Source: Prorocentrum cordatum
Taxonomy: Eukaryota > Sar > Dinophyceae > Prorocentrales > Prorocentraceae
Length of the DNA: 64,000 nucleotides
Direction: 5' to 3'
NCBI GenBank assembly: GCA_963575745.1
Contig: CAUYUJ010020578.1
Coordinates: 43,501-107,500 of the forward strand
The translations under genes and the position numbers were made by a program. Of the stretch, positions 53,381 through 63,286 are shown one piece after another. The first letter of the stretch is position 1; each line of letters begins with the position of its first letter. The notes beneath the pieces are model-generated. The model searched no databases. It worked only from the letters and a program-made list of their open reading frames with translations, and was not told where the DNA came from.

Positions 53381-53540
53381 CAGGAGGGGAAAAAACACAG
53401 ACACAATTAATCGACGATTCCCAGGAAAGTTTGGAAACATATGGGAAGTGGGAGGGAAGGCAAACACCCAGAAAACATTTCAACATCTGGGAATTCTTTT
53501 ATTTGTGTGTATTTGTTTGTGTGTCCCAGGTCCCCTTCAC
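53381..53540 (+). mobile_element. Introner-like element, copy 3
   Basis: ATACAG|GAGGGGAAAAAACACA ... GGGAAGTGGGAGGGAAGGC ... TTTGTGTGTCCCAG|GTCCCC. The central AATATGGG words are more diverged than in the other copies. Confidence 0.8.
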
Positions 53541-54537
53541 ACATGCCTGGTGGGAGGTGGGAGCTTCGTGTTCCCCACCAGCTTGTATTCTTTTCCGCTT
53601 GTGCACAGTCAGGGCCCCTTCCTCTCTTCAGAAAGCGCAGGGCAGGATCCTGTGAGGAGGGGGCCTCCCGGTGTGCTCCATGCTCAGCACGTCCCGAACT
53701 CTGCGGGTAATGTCCTGGGAGGAGGTTGCGCACGGTCTGGATCAGGTTGCCTCCCTCAGAGTTCTGTACAGCTGCTGAACCTGCTCTGGCTAGTATGGGG
53801 TGCTCAGGGCAAATGCAGCTGCCACTTCCGAAATGTTACACCAGCCTCGATCATTGACGCATTCAATAACCCGTATCTCCACTGACGAGGGCTCAGGGAT
53901 GGTTGCTTGCAATCTGCTACGACTGGCACCATCCATACATACTTATACGATGTGTGCATCGGTCCCTCAGGGGCGGCGTGCGCGCTGGGAAATGTCACAG
54001 TGCATGTTTGCGGACGGGCGCTTTCTGCTCATACCCCCTGGGTATTGATGTGCTTAAGATGGTATACTGAAGGTTCGGTTCGGACGTGGGACTCCAAGGG
54101 GTGCGCATAATACTGACATGGTTCCTCGGCGTCCAATGTCATCCAGGTTCTCCCTTCTAGTAAACCCTCCAGCAGTTCCTGGCGGGCTGGGTTACCACGT
54201 TGGCATTCCTAGATTTTGACAGAGATCTCTTGGCTACCGCAATACCCCGTGCCTTGGCCCATGTTGTTAGCTTCGTGCCTGCTGCCAACGTGCCTGAACA
54301 CATAGGTCGGGCAGATGTTCTTTCTTGGAAGAGAACTTTCCTGTAGCTACAGTTCGGCTGAACAGTTCGGTCCCTCCTCACCCCTTGTGCATTGTCGTCG
54401 CGACGGTCTACCCCCCCCTCCCCGCGGAGTCCAGGCCTGCACCCTGGCCGCCCTGTCCGCAGGGTCTGCTGGAGGCGGGCGGCGCTCGCAGGATAGGAAC
54501 AGGAGGATCAGGAGGAGGAGGAGGGGGGGAGGAAGGA
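53541..54537. other. Unassigned sequence
   Basis: Plus-strand fragments such as DFDRDLLATAIPRALAHVVS and NVPEHIGRADVLSWKRTFL (54210-54340) look protein-like but match no family I can name; a retroelement remnant is possible. Confidence 0.35.
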
Positions 54538-55093
54538 TGCATGCTGTTGCTGCTGATGGTGATGATGATGCCGATGCTGATGGTACTGATGATGATAATG
54601 GTGTTGTTGTTGCTGATGCTGATGCTGCTGATGATGATGATGATGATGATGATGATGGTGCTGACCATGATGCTGATGCTGATGCTGATGATGATGATGC
54701 TTACCAGGACGATGATCGTGCTGATACTGATTACGATGAAGTTGACCATATTGACTACGCTGGTATCGATGGTGTACGGCATCGGCGATGACGCCAATCA
54801 TTTTGTTGATGACCATGATGAGCATGATGATGATGATGGTGATGATGACATTGGTGATGGTGCTGAGGGTGGTGGTGGTGGTGGTGGTGGTGTTACTGCT
54901 CATCATGAGGACGATAGTGACGATGACGATTACGATGAATCTGATGATGATGATGCTGATGGTGGTGGTGATGATTGTAATGACGACCAGGATGACTGCG
55001 CTGGCATTGATGAGGGGCGACGGTGGCGATGACGATGACGATGACGCTTAGGATGATACTGATGATGCTGATGCTGCTGCTGGTGATAAGGCT

Positions 55094-55124
<31 letters not shown>

Positions 55125-55883
55125 GCGACGACGATTGTGGTACTGATGGTGATGCTGATGTTGATGATGTTGATGGGGATGATGATTGTGAGGATGACGA
55201 CGATGATGATTATGCTACTGCTGCTGATGATGATATTGATGTTGATGCTGATGGTGATGCTGACGAGGGTGATTCGGACGGCGATGGTGCTGATTGTGAT
55301 AATGAGCATGGCGACGGAGATGTTGACTGTGATAGTGCTGCTGCTGATGAGGATGTTGATGTTGAGTTTGCTGTTGATGATGATGTTGTTGATGATGCTT
55401 ATGATGATGCTGCTGATGATGATGACGGTGGTGGTGGTGGTGGTGATGCTGACAACGACGGTGGTGGTGATCACGATGAGGTCGTCGTTGTTGCTGACAA
55501 TGCTTTTGCTGCTGCTGATGGTGTTGATGGTACCGATGAGGATGACGATGCTTATGCTGATGCTGTTGTTGATGATGATGAGGATGATGATGATGCTGAT
55601 GCTGCTGCTGATGATTATGACGCATATTACGATGCTGCTAATTATGCTGCTGATGTTGATTATGGTGCCGATGATATGATGATGCTGCTGCTGATGATGA
55701 ATCTGATGATGATGCTGTTGTTGATGATGAGGTTGATGATGAGGATGATTTGGATGATGATGCTGATGATGCTGATGAGGATGATGATGAGGATGATGTG
55801 GATGATGCTGATGATGCTGATGTTGATGATGTTGCCGATGCTGACGCTGATTATGATTATGATGCTGCTGCTGCTGATGGTGG

Positions 55884-55968
<85 letters not shown>

Positions 55969-55972
55969 AGCC
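54538..55972. repeat. Long GAT/GCT/GAC trinucleotide array
   Basis: About 1.4 kb of degenerate triplets in constant phase, ending in a pure (GAT)n tract at 55906-55968. Encoded Met-, His- and Ile-rich frames are artefacts. Confidence 0.95.
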
Positions 55973-56200
55973 TGATGACGCTGAAGAGGATAACGAGGAG
56001 GAGAACGGTGAGGGGGGATACCTCGGTCCGCCGCGGGAGGGGCTCTCGGGTGGAGATTCGCCTGGTCCTCATAATGTCGCGCCTGAACCCCTCGTTATCT
56101 TGTCTCCTCGTGATCCTCTCCTCTCCCCTTGTCGTCGTCGTCGTCCTCGTTCCACAGACAGTTACGACAGGCTGCCTAATATCATGGCAATGGGTGTTCG
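55973..56200 (+). CDS. Possible exon directly 3' of the GAT array
   Basis: One plus frame leaves the array as DDAEEDNEEENGEGGYLG and continues with REGLSGGDSPGPHNVAPEPL, then Arg/Pro-rich and SYDRLPNIMAMGVRC. An alternative frame is basic and less natural. No domain was recognised. It is noted because other GAT arrays here also abut candidate exons. Confidence 0.2.
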
Positions 56201-56993
56201 ATGTGTTTTTTTCTTCCCGGCTTCCGCCGTTGTGTGCTTGTCGCCGCTGCCGCTCCTCGCAATTCCTCTCCTTCAGCTGCGAGAAGGAGTGCGAATGCTT
56301 CAGGCGGGCCTCGCGCCACTGGATGGTAATCAAGTTTCCATCACATACCAGACACTGAACGGCACTGCCACCTTCAGCGAAGCGAGACACGGCTGACGTC
56401 TATGCTCTGGTGGTGGGGTTGACAATGTTTGACGCTTCGCGTATCCCCACTCGCGACTGGCCTGGGCACTGAGTGGTTTAGCCTTCAGCAGCATGTACAG
56501 CTTCTCGGACCCACCTTCAGCACAACTGCGCGCGGCATACGTTCTCGACTGCTCAGTCGGCTGGCTTACGCATGTCGACCGTTTGAAGTCTGGCGCCACA
56601 ATGGCGACTCACTTCATTAGCCTTCCCATTTTCACTGGGCACAGAGACCTGCCCACTGTGGTAAGGTGCTGGCGCCTGTCAATGCGTTGGCCACTCGAAT
56701 TTGGTCATTTTGTCCAGTGCACGTGCCCGTGCTAGCAGTATGCCAGCCAGCTCTGGCCGGCCGCATTCTGTTTTTACAAATTCTTCACGCTTCGCGTATC
56801 CCCACCAGCCCATCTCAAAACAGCAACTCTAGCGAAGCATGCCGGCAGTCGTGTTTTTCAGGCGTGTTTCCGCCTGCCCCCGCACATCTCCCCTGTTCCT
56901 CCTTCCTCCCGCCTCCTTGTACATCCTCCTTGTGGTGGGAGCGGGGGAAGGACGAGGCGGAGGAGGAGGAAGAGAAAACGCTCCTCGTGGTTT
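56201..56993. other. Unassigned sequence
   Basis: GACGCTTCGCGTATCCCCAC at about 56430 has a near-copy at 56788 (CACGCTTCGCGTATCCCCAC). No gene was seen. Confidence 0.4.
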
Positions 56994-57140
56994 GAGTCGT
57001 TCGGGCTTTTCGTCCTGGTGTGAGTCGTTCGGGCCCTTCTTCCTGGTGTGAGTCGTTCGGGCTCTTCGTGGTGTGAGTCGTTCGGGCCCTTCGTCCTGGT
57101 GTGAGTCGTTCGGGCCCTTCGTCCTGGTGTGAGTCGTCCA
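56994..57140 (+). repeat. 28-nt VNTR
   Basis: GAGTCGTTCGGG starts at 56994, 57022, 57050, 57075 and 57103, with a partial at 57131: spacings 28, 28, 25, 28, 28. Units read GAGTCGTTCGGGCCCTTCGT followed by CCTGGTGT. Confidence 0.9.
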
Positions 57141-57169
57141 GAAACGACGCCCAGGCGAGTTGAGGGTCG

Positions 57170-57322
57170 TCCTGATGGGCTTTTCGGCGTCTTGGGTGCC
57201 TCGGGGGGGCCTCTTTGGGCCGTTTGGGATCCTCTTGGGGGCCTCCTGGGGGCCTCTTGGGGCCATCTTGGGGCCTCTTGGTGCCTCCTGGGCGCTTCTT
57301 GGGGCCATCTTGGAGGAAATCG
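57170..57322 (+). repeat. GGGGCCTCTTGG-type minisatellite, third locus
   Basis: GGGGGCCTCTTTGGGCC, GGGGCCTCTTGGGGCCATCT and GGGGCCTCTTGGTGCC. Confidence 0.75.
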
Positions 57323-57324
57323 AT

Positions 57325-57520
57325 CAAAGAAGAGGGGAGCTTTAATTAGCGCTGCCCCCTCAGAAGGCCAACATGGGGCCAAAACCTTAGTACAATCAAT
57401 GCTTTTGGCTTGACAAAAGAGGGGGGCTTTAATGAGCGCTGCCCCCTCAGAAGGCCAAGATGGGGCCAAAACCATAGTAAAATCAATGATTTTGGCTTCA
57501 AAGAAGAGGGGAGCATTTTT
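57325..57520 (+). repeat. 87-nt tandem repeat
   Basis: CTTTAATTAGCGCTGCCCCC at 57340 and CTTTAATGAGCGCTGCCCCC at 57427, each with CAGAAGGCCAACATGGGGCC-like and TTTTGGCTT words; a third partial copy follows. Confidence 0.85.
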
Positions 57521-57798
57521 CTGCCTCCCCCCGTCGGGGCCAGAATCCTCGTGAGGGGTGTCGCTTTTTAGCCCTCCCAGGAGTCGAAAAAGACCCCTCC
57601 AACCACCCGCGGGGCGCCCTCTCCAGGCCCAGGGGGAGGGGGTAGGGGGAGGGGTAAACCCCTCCCCGAAGGGGAAGAAGGGGGTTGAGAACAGAGCGGG
57701 CTCTCTAAACCACTCACGCCCAAAGGGCTGGTGGGATTAGTTTCGCCCGTGGCCCGGACGTTGCCATCGCCACATGACCGCTGTCTTCGTGGCCGCTG

Positions 57799-58061
57799 AC
57801 CAAAAAACGTATCCCCACCCGCGCACTCGTGCGTACTGCTGCCTAGGGGTCTCTCGGCTTCCGCCACACTGGGAGTTGCAGCCTGCCAACGCTCTCGCCT
57901 CCTGGCGACAATTCCTTGGCCGACGGTCCTTTGGACCACCCTGGTCTCCGCGCTTGCCGACGATCGGGGCATCGCTTTTGCATTTCTCTTTCCTACCTCG
58001 ACCGACGGTTCGTTGGCCACGGCCACCCTGGTGCCCACGCAGTCGTCTGGGGTACGGTATC

Positions 58062-58117
<56 letters not shown>

Positions 58118-59600
58118 CTCTCGGAGTTGACCCTGGCCGTCGTTGAATTTGCGACGTTTGGCGACTCCGACGGACTTGCAGCTCCGCGCGCTGGCAGTTC
58201 CCCTCAGTCTCAGTCCCCTCAGCCACCCACCTGAGGCCTCGGCCGCGCTTAGCCGTCGCCTCGCGTGTTGTTTTGTTATATTTTTCCCGCGTTTCCTCTG
58301 CGTAATTAGTCTCTGCGTAGCCCGCTTTGACCTGACTCGCCGCCGGCGCGCTCGCCCGCGGCCGCTGACTAAAAAGTATCCCCGCCCGCTGCATCCGTCG
58401 CCATCCGTGGTCGAACGAGTGCGGACTGCGCTCCCCTTTTCCCTGGGGCTTTGGTGTGCGACTTCGCTGGCGCCACCACCTGCACCTACCAGACCGTGGC
58501 GGGCATTTTGGGCCTTTCTCCGATTCGGCCCGCCCTGGTCACGTCGTGGTGCTTCTACGCGCCATGTTGGGCTGCGCCTCAGCTTCGGTTGGCCACTTCA
58601 CGCGCATTCAATTCTTTCACTGGTGGTTCAGGCCTACACGGTTCAGGCCACCCTGGCAGCCTCTCAGTTGCAGCGGTTGTCCACGCTTTGCAGTTCAATT
58701 CACCTCTGGCAGCTTGCAGACCCTGGCAGTCAGTTCCCCCGGCAGTCAGCCGCGCGCCTGCCGCTCGTTGCACGTTTGCATACCCAGGCAGTTCTTGCAG
58801 CTCTACCCCCTCCTCGGCTACCTCCTGGTCCCGTTCTGAATTGTGGTGGCAGGCCTGCTATTGCTAGGAAAATTAGGCCTTCGCGCGGCCCGCTCGGACC
58901 TTCACTCGCCGTCGGCGCGCTCGCCTTAGGCTGGCAACAAAAAGTATCCCCACCCGCCCGACTCACACAGATCGATCGACCTCTGCGTGTTCATGGTCGC
59001 GCCGCCGCGCAATTTTGGCTGCGCTTACTTGCTGGTCGCCAACGGGATTTCCACGCCACTGGGTTTGGGAGTATCTGTTCAGGCTCTCCTTCTGAGTGGC
59101 TGCCCGTTCGCTTGCTTCGCTTGCCCTTCTCTTCCTGCTGCCTAGTCGCGGCCTGACTAGTGTTCGGACGGCTTTCGGCCCGCCTCGCGTGCCTGTTGGC
59201 CAAAAAGTATTCCCACCCGCGGCAAATGCGTCCTGGTGAGCCCGACCTGCTGACTTTCCAATGTGCGTGGTCGCTCTCCCACACCGTACCTGCGTCACTA
59301 CTTGGCACCTCAATAGGCGCGCCCTGCATTACCTGGTGCCGAAGTTTTGATTGACGTGATTCTGATGCAGATTTGTGATGTCTCCCGCGTAACTTTGGCC
59401 GCGTTGAGCCCAGTTCCGCTCTCAGCCGGGCGCCGCTCGCTTTGCTGTTTTCCCCTTGGCTTCGGCGCGGCCCGCCTTCGCTTGCACGGCGTTTGACTCG
59501 TCTTCGCGCGCCCGCGTACCAGAAAATATGCCCTCCTGCCCGATCTAAAACGAGGCCCATTCGAGTCGTCGGGAAAACGGATGGAGCTACATGTCGATCG
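57799..59600 (+). repeat. Diverged long-unit repeat marked by AAAAAGTATCCCCACCCG
   Basis: The marker occurs near 57800, 58368, 58932, 59200 and (degenerate) 59517. Each copy follows a GCGCGCTCGCC/GGCCGCTGAC-like segment. Spacings are about 569, 564, 268 and 317 nt, roughly multiples of 280. Sequence between markers is diverged. No gene was recognised. Confidence 0.6.
58063..58117. repeat. (T)55 tract
   Basis: Uninterrupted T run bounded by GTATCG and CTCTCGG. On the minus strand it could be the poly(A) tail of a retroposed RNA. Confidence 0.9.
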
Positions 59601-59849
59601 TCAGTAAGCGGGCAACACTGGTGACTGAGTGATCCTTGGGAAGGAGTGGGTCGGTAAACCATTCTGAACGCATTAGCGCCCCTCCGTCCAGACCCAAGGA
59701 CGGGAGCATGGAATGGAAGATTCTTTACACGGCAAACGCAATTAATACACGATGCGAAGCGGTTTTTTACACGGCAAGTGCAGCTAACACACACACGGCG
59801 TGAAATTGTAGCCGTGCATCAGGACGTGATTTTTCACCGCGGCGAACGG

Positions 59850-60400
59850 ACGAAAGTGGGAAGTGCACGGCGCCCGAAGGTGGGAGGCGCGCGACGCCCG
59901 ACAGAGGGATGCGCGCGGCAACGGAACAGAGCGCGGCGCCCGAAGGTTGGAGGCGCACGCGGCGCCCGAACGGGGAGAGGCGGACGGCGCCCCAGCAGAG
60001 CGCATGGGCATAGGCGTGGGAGGCGCACGTCGCCCAAGCAGAGCACGCAGGGACGAGCATGGGGGGCGTGCGGCGGCCGAGCAGAGCACCAACGCGCGGA
60101 AACGGGGGGCGCACGGCGCCCAGACGGAGCACGGGCAAACGAGTGTGGGAGGCGCGCGGTAACCCAACTCGGGGCCCACAGCCAGGAAAGCTGGAGGCAC
60201 GCGTCGCCCACGCAGGGCACGGCCGCGCGAAAGTGCGACGCGCACGCCGCCTACACAGAGCACAGAGACACGCAAGTGGCAAGCGGCGCGCAAAAACACG
60301 ACAGTGGGAGGGGCACCGTGCCCAAGCAGATAAAGGGGGTCCTCAGACGCGCGAGCGTGGGAGACGCACGCCGCCCGGAACTTGGAGTCGCACTGCGTTT
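59850..60400 (+). repeat. GCGCACGGCGCCC minisatellite
   Basis: Loosely periodic units of about 45 nt with GTGGGAGGCGCACG, GCCCAAGCAGAGCACG and a short variable part. Confidence 0.8.
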
Positions 60401-61034
60401 TCGCTATATAGCCATCTGCGCTCAAAGTGCGGTTGGGATCCTTCTTTCTGCCGTTCCTCGCACTCGTTCTCATCTTCCTCTCAGTCTTAGTCGTCGTGGT
60501 TCCTTCTCCCTATTACTCTGTCCCCCTCTGTTTCGGATACAAGGGGGATGTCGGAGGGGATGAGCCTGGGAGAGGAGAGGAAGATTCTTCAGGTGGTGAC
60601 GACTGTAGTTTGACGAAATTCGTGTGAGGGCTTCTTTTGTTGATGACTCTCACGTTGCCGCCGCCACCATCAGCTCTATCGGAGAAATCGACCTGTTGCC
60701 GCTTGGCCCAAGCATCCCCAGTCAACGCCCACCCCCATCCACATACTTTTCAACAGCCCGTTTTGTTTCAGGGCCAACCACCAAATGCATTACTCATCTC
60801 AGCTGCTTTGGTGAATTGGGGTTTCCATCCCATGGCATCTCCCTTGTACTACTTGGCTGCTAAATTCGCATTCTCATGAAGGGTCGCGTATGGACAGGGG
60901 GCGGGAGAGGGAGGAAGAAGGGATGATGAGACGGGGGACTGGCACTGGCTATGGAGTAGATAAGGTCAAGGAGGAGTGCAGGGAGAGGTGGACGTTGTGT
61001 ATGTGCGGGGGTGGGGAACAGGGCTCATCTCGAT
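60401..61034. other. Unassigned sequence
   Basis: No gene or repeat was recognised. Confidence 0.4.
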
Positions 61035-61210
61035 TCCTCCGATTCGATTCGATTCGATTTCGATGGATTTCGATTCTGATTCGATTCGGCATCGGATTCC
61101 GATCTGGGATCCGATTTTTCAATGAAGGCCTACTAGACTGCCGATGTCTGCCGATTCGACTTCTCCCGACCCGGCTGCCGATTTCCGCCGATCCGATTCA
61201 TTCCGATTGC
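61035..61210. repeat. GATTC pentanucleotide repeats
   Basis: CGATTCGATTCGATTTCGAT and degenerate CCGATT words. Confidence 0.85.
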
Positions 61211-61618
61211 CGAAGAGTCGTGCTCACACTGAGTAGCGCGGGGTTGGGGTGGAGAGGATGAAATGGGACGCACAGAGACATACTAATACTATCATGTCCT
61301 CCTTGAAGGCGCGCGTCCGACCCGAACATGTAGTGTATCCATCTTGTAGTATATCGTTTCCCGAGCGGCGTGGCCAGAAAGCGCCCGCCACGACGCACAT
61401 ACTGTAAGATTTCTCGGTGCGCGCGCTCCCCCGGGGAACGGCAGGACCAACCCCCAGCTCAGCAAACCTCCGAGATTGAGCCTGGGGGATTGCGACCTCT
61501 GGCACTGGAGCGCTCCGCTCGCGTCGCCGCTCCTCCGCTCTTGGATGCAGTCTACTTGTCCCGTGCCCCGGCCGGCCATCGTTCGCGTGCCAGGGTGAGG
61601 CGATTGCTGCCGAGTCTC
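61211..61618. other. Unassigned sequence
   Basis: No gene was recognised. Confidence 0.4.
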
Positions 61619-61800
61619 GGGCTGGGCGAAAGGGGGGCATTGGGAAAGGGGGGGTTACGAAATTTGCTGCATGCAGCCGGTTTCGGCCTCACCGAGGGGC
61701 CCATTCCTCGATACATAGCCGCCTCCGGCGCCGGGAGGCGCCGGGAAAATCAGCTACGTGAGCTGATTCTCACCCCCCCCCTTTGCTATCCCCCCCTTTC
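61619..61800 (+). repeat. Dispersed repeat, copy 2 of 2
   Basis: GGGCGAAAGGGGGGCATTGG, GCCGGTTTCGGCC, ACCGAGGGGCCCATTCCTCG and GAAAATCAGCTACGTGAGC align with 42955-43145. Confidence 0.75.
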
Positions 61801-62189
61801 GCCCGACCCGAGAGTCCGCTCACATCACTCTGCCTCCCGCCCCTCTGCCCCTGGCTTTTTGCATCGGAGCGTCCCCGGATGCTTCAGACTGGCTGTCCCG
61901 TTGCAGCGTTGGCCACATCTCAGGCTCTCGCGCCAGGGCGGGCCACATTTCTGGATTCGATTGTTGACTCTCCGTTTCCGTTCCCTTTCTACACCCGCTG
62001 CCTTCCGCTGGTCCTCCTGTGGCAGGGGTGGGATGCCAGGTATGGCGCGCGTGCGACTAGTTTGCTCTCCCCCTTTCGCACATGCTTCCCGCTCGCCTCC
62101 CCATCTCCTTTCCCCCCGTCGCCCCCTCGCTGCCTCTCTCCTCTTCTCCCCTGTTGTCCTGCTCCCTGTTCCGAGAGCCGCACCTGACT
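61801..62189. other. Pyrimidine-rich unassigned sequence
   Basis: C/T-rich words such as CCCCCTTTCGC recur. No gene was recognised. Confidence 0.4.
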
Positions 62190-62400
62190 AGAGTCAGGCG
62201 CGATCGACCGCTGGCCGGAGCGTTCGCCAGAGCGCCAGACGAACGACGGCCCCCCCGAGCGACGCAGGGAGGCGAACTGCGCCTCCTTCCTCTGTGCGCG
62301 GCGCAGGTTCGACGAATCCTGTTTCAGCCTTCGAGCGGCCCTGGCGGGGCTCTTCAAGAGGCCCTGCACGCAGGAACGAGGCAGCAGGCTCAAGCGGCTC
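62190..62400 (+). CDS. Candidate exon, unrecognised
   Basis: After GACTAG at 62187-62192 one frame reads RWPERSPERQTNDGPPERRR, then ANCASFLCARRRFDESCFSL and RAALAGLFKRPCTQERGSRL. Composition is protein-like, with no repeat bias and Cys residues, upstream of introner copy 4. No domain was recognised. Confidence 0.2.
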
Positions 62401-62678
62401 CCAGGCGAAGCCGGCCCGCGGCCCCCCTCGCTGCGCAGCGGACGTGGCCGCCGTGGCCCCCGAGTTGGGATTCTTGCATCTGGAGCGGTCAGGGATCCCA
62501 AGGAAGCCCAACGCACTCCTGACGGGCAGCAGCAATCCCGAGCATGCCCTCGTGACATTCCCAGGATGCCTTCAGGAATCCCGCGGGTGTCCAAACGGTG
62601 TGCTCTGGCTGGAATTCCTACGCACGCCCCGAAAAGCCCCAGCCAGTTTCTACAACAATGCGCTGGCACCTTTGACCC

Positions 62679-62838
62679 AGGAGGGAAAGAAATACACAGA
62701 CACAATTAATCCTCGATTCCCCAGAAAATATGGGAAAATATGGGAAGTGGGGGGGGAAGACAGAAACCCAGAAAATATGGAAAATATGGGGATTCCTGTT
62801 ATTCGTGTGTATTTATTTGTGTGTCCCAGGGCCCCTTT
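62679..62838 (+). mobile_element. Introner-like element, copy 4
   Basis: ACCCAG|GAGGGAAAGAAATACAC ... AAAATATGGGAAGTGGGG ... TTATTTGTGTGTCCCAG|GGCCCC. CCCAG at both boundaries gives GA-AG intron-like ends. Confidence 0.8.
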
Positions 62839-63033
62839 ACCTTCGACCTTCTCGTCCTCGTCTTCCGCCTGCCCTGGCGTGCAGGATCACACGTCGCCCG
62901 TCTCCCGCGCGTCCTGCTCGCGCGCTGCTGCGAGCGGTGCCCTGCGCCTGCTCGGTGCCGAAGCGTGCCGTCCGGGGATGCCCTCAGCGGATTCACGCGG
63001 AGAGCGTATGGACGATGACGAACAACAATTGAT
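62839..63033. other. Unassigned GC-rich sequence
   Basis: Arg/Ala/Pro-rich open frames only. Confidence 0.35.
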
Positions 63034-63069
63034 AAGGAGTCCCAGAAATTTCATGCGGCACCCCATGGG
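63034..63069 (+). repeat. 36-nt direct repeat, left of the TIR element
   Basis: AAGGAGTCCCAGAAATTTCA and GCGGCACCCCATGGG, repeated at 63251-63286 with one substitution. Confidence 0.85.
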
Positions 63070-63251
63070 TACTCCAGATTTCGTAAAAAAAGGGAGGGGG
63101 TCTGGACCCTCCAAGACAAGCCATTTCAGACCTCCCCCGTGGGAGAACCCTCCAAAACATCGTCCCCAGACCCCCCAGGCCCTCCAAGATAGCCTGGAAG
63201 AGACCCCCCCCGAAATGAGACCCCCCTCCCTTTATTACGAAATCTGGAGTA
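63070..63251 (+). mobile_element. TIR element family 2, copy 2
   Basis: The ends are TACTCCAGATTTCGTAA and TTACGAAATCTGGAGTA, perfectly inverted over 17 nt and then extended by AAAGGGAGGGGGTC/GACCCCCCTCCCTTT. The interior matches 31857-32042. Confidence 0.85.
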
Positions 63252-63286
63252 AGGAGTCCCAGGAATTTCATGCGGCACCCCATGGG
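63251..63286 (+). repeat. 36-nt direct repeat, right of the TIR element
   Basis: Partner of 63034-63069; unit-to-unit distance is 217 nt. Confidence 0.85.

Noticed and set aside
53800-54380. Possible gene with NVPEHIGRADVLSWKRTFL
   Set aside because: Stops on both sides, no family recognised and no consistent frame; left as unassigned.
59778-60563. 261-codon ORF over the GCGCACGGCGCCC minisatellite
   Set aside because: Repetitive Arg/Gly/Ala composition follows from the minisatellite.
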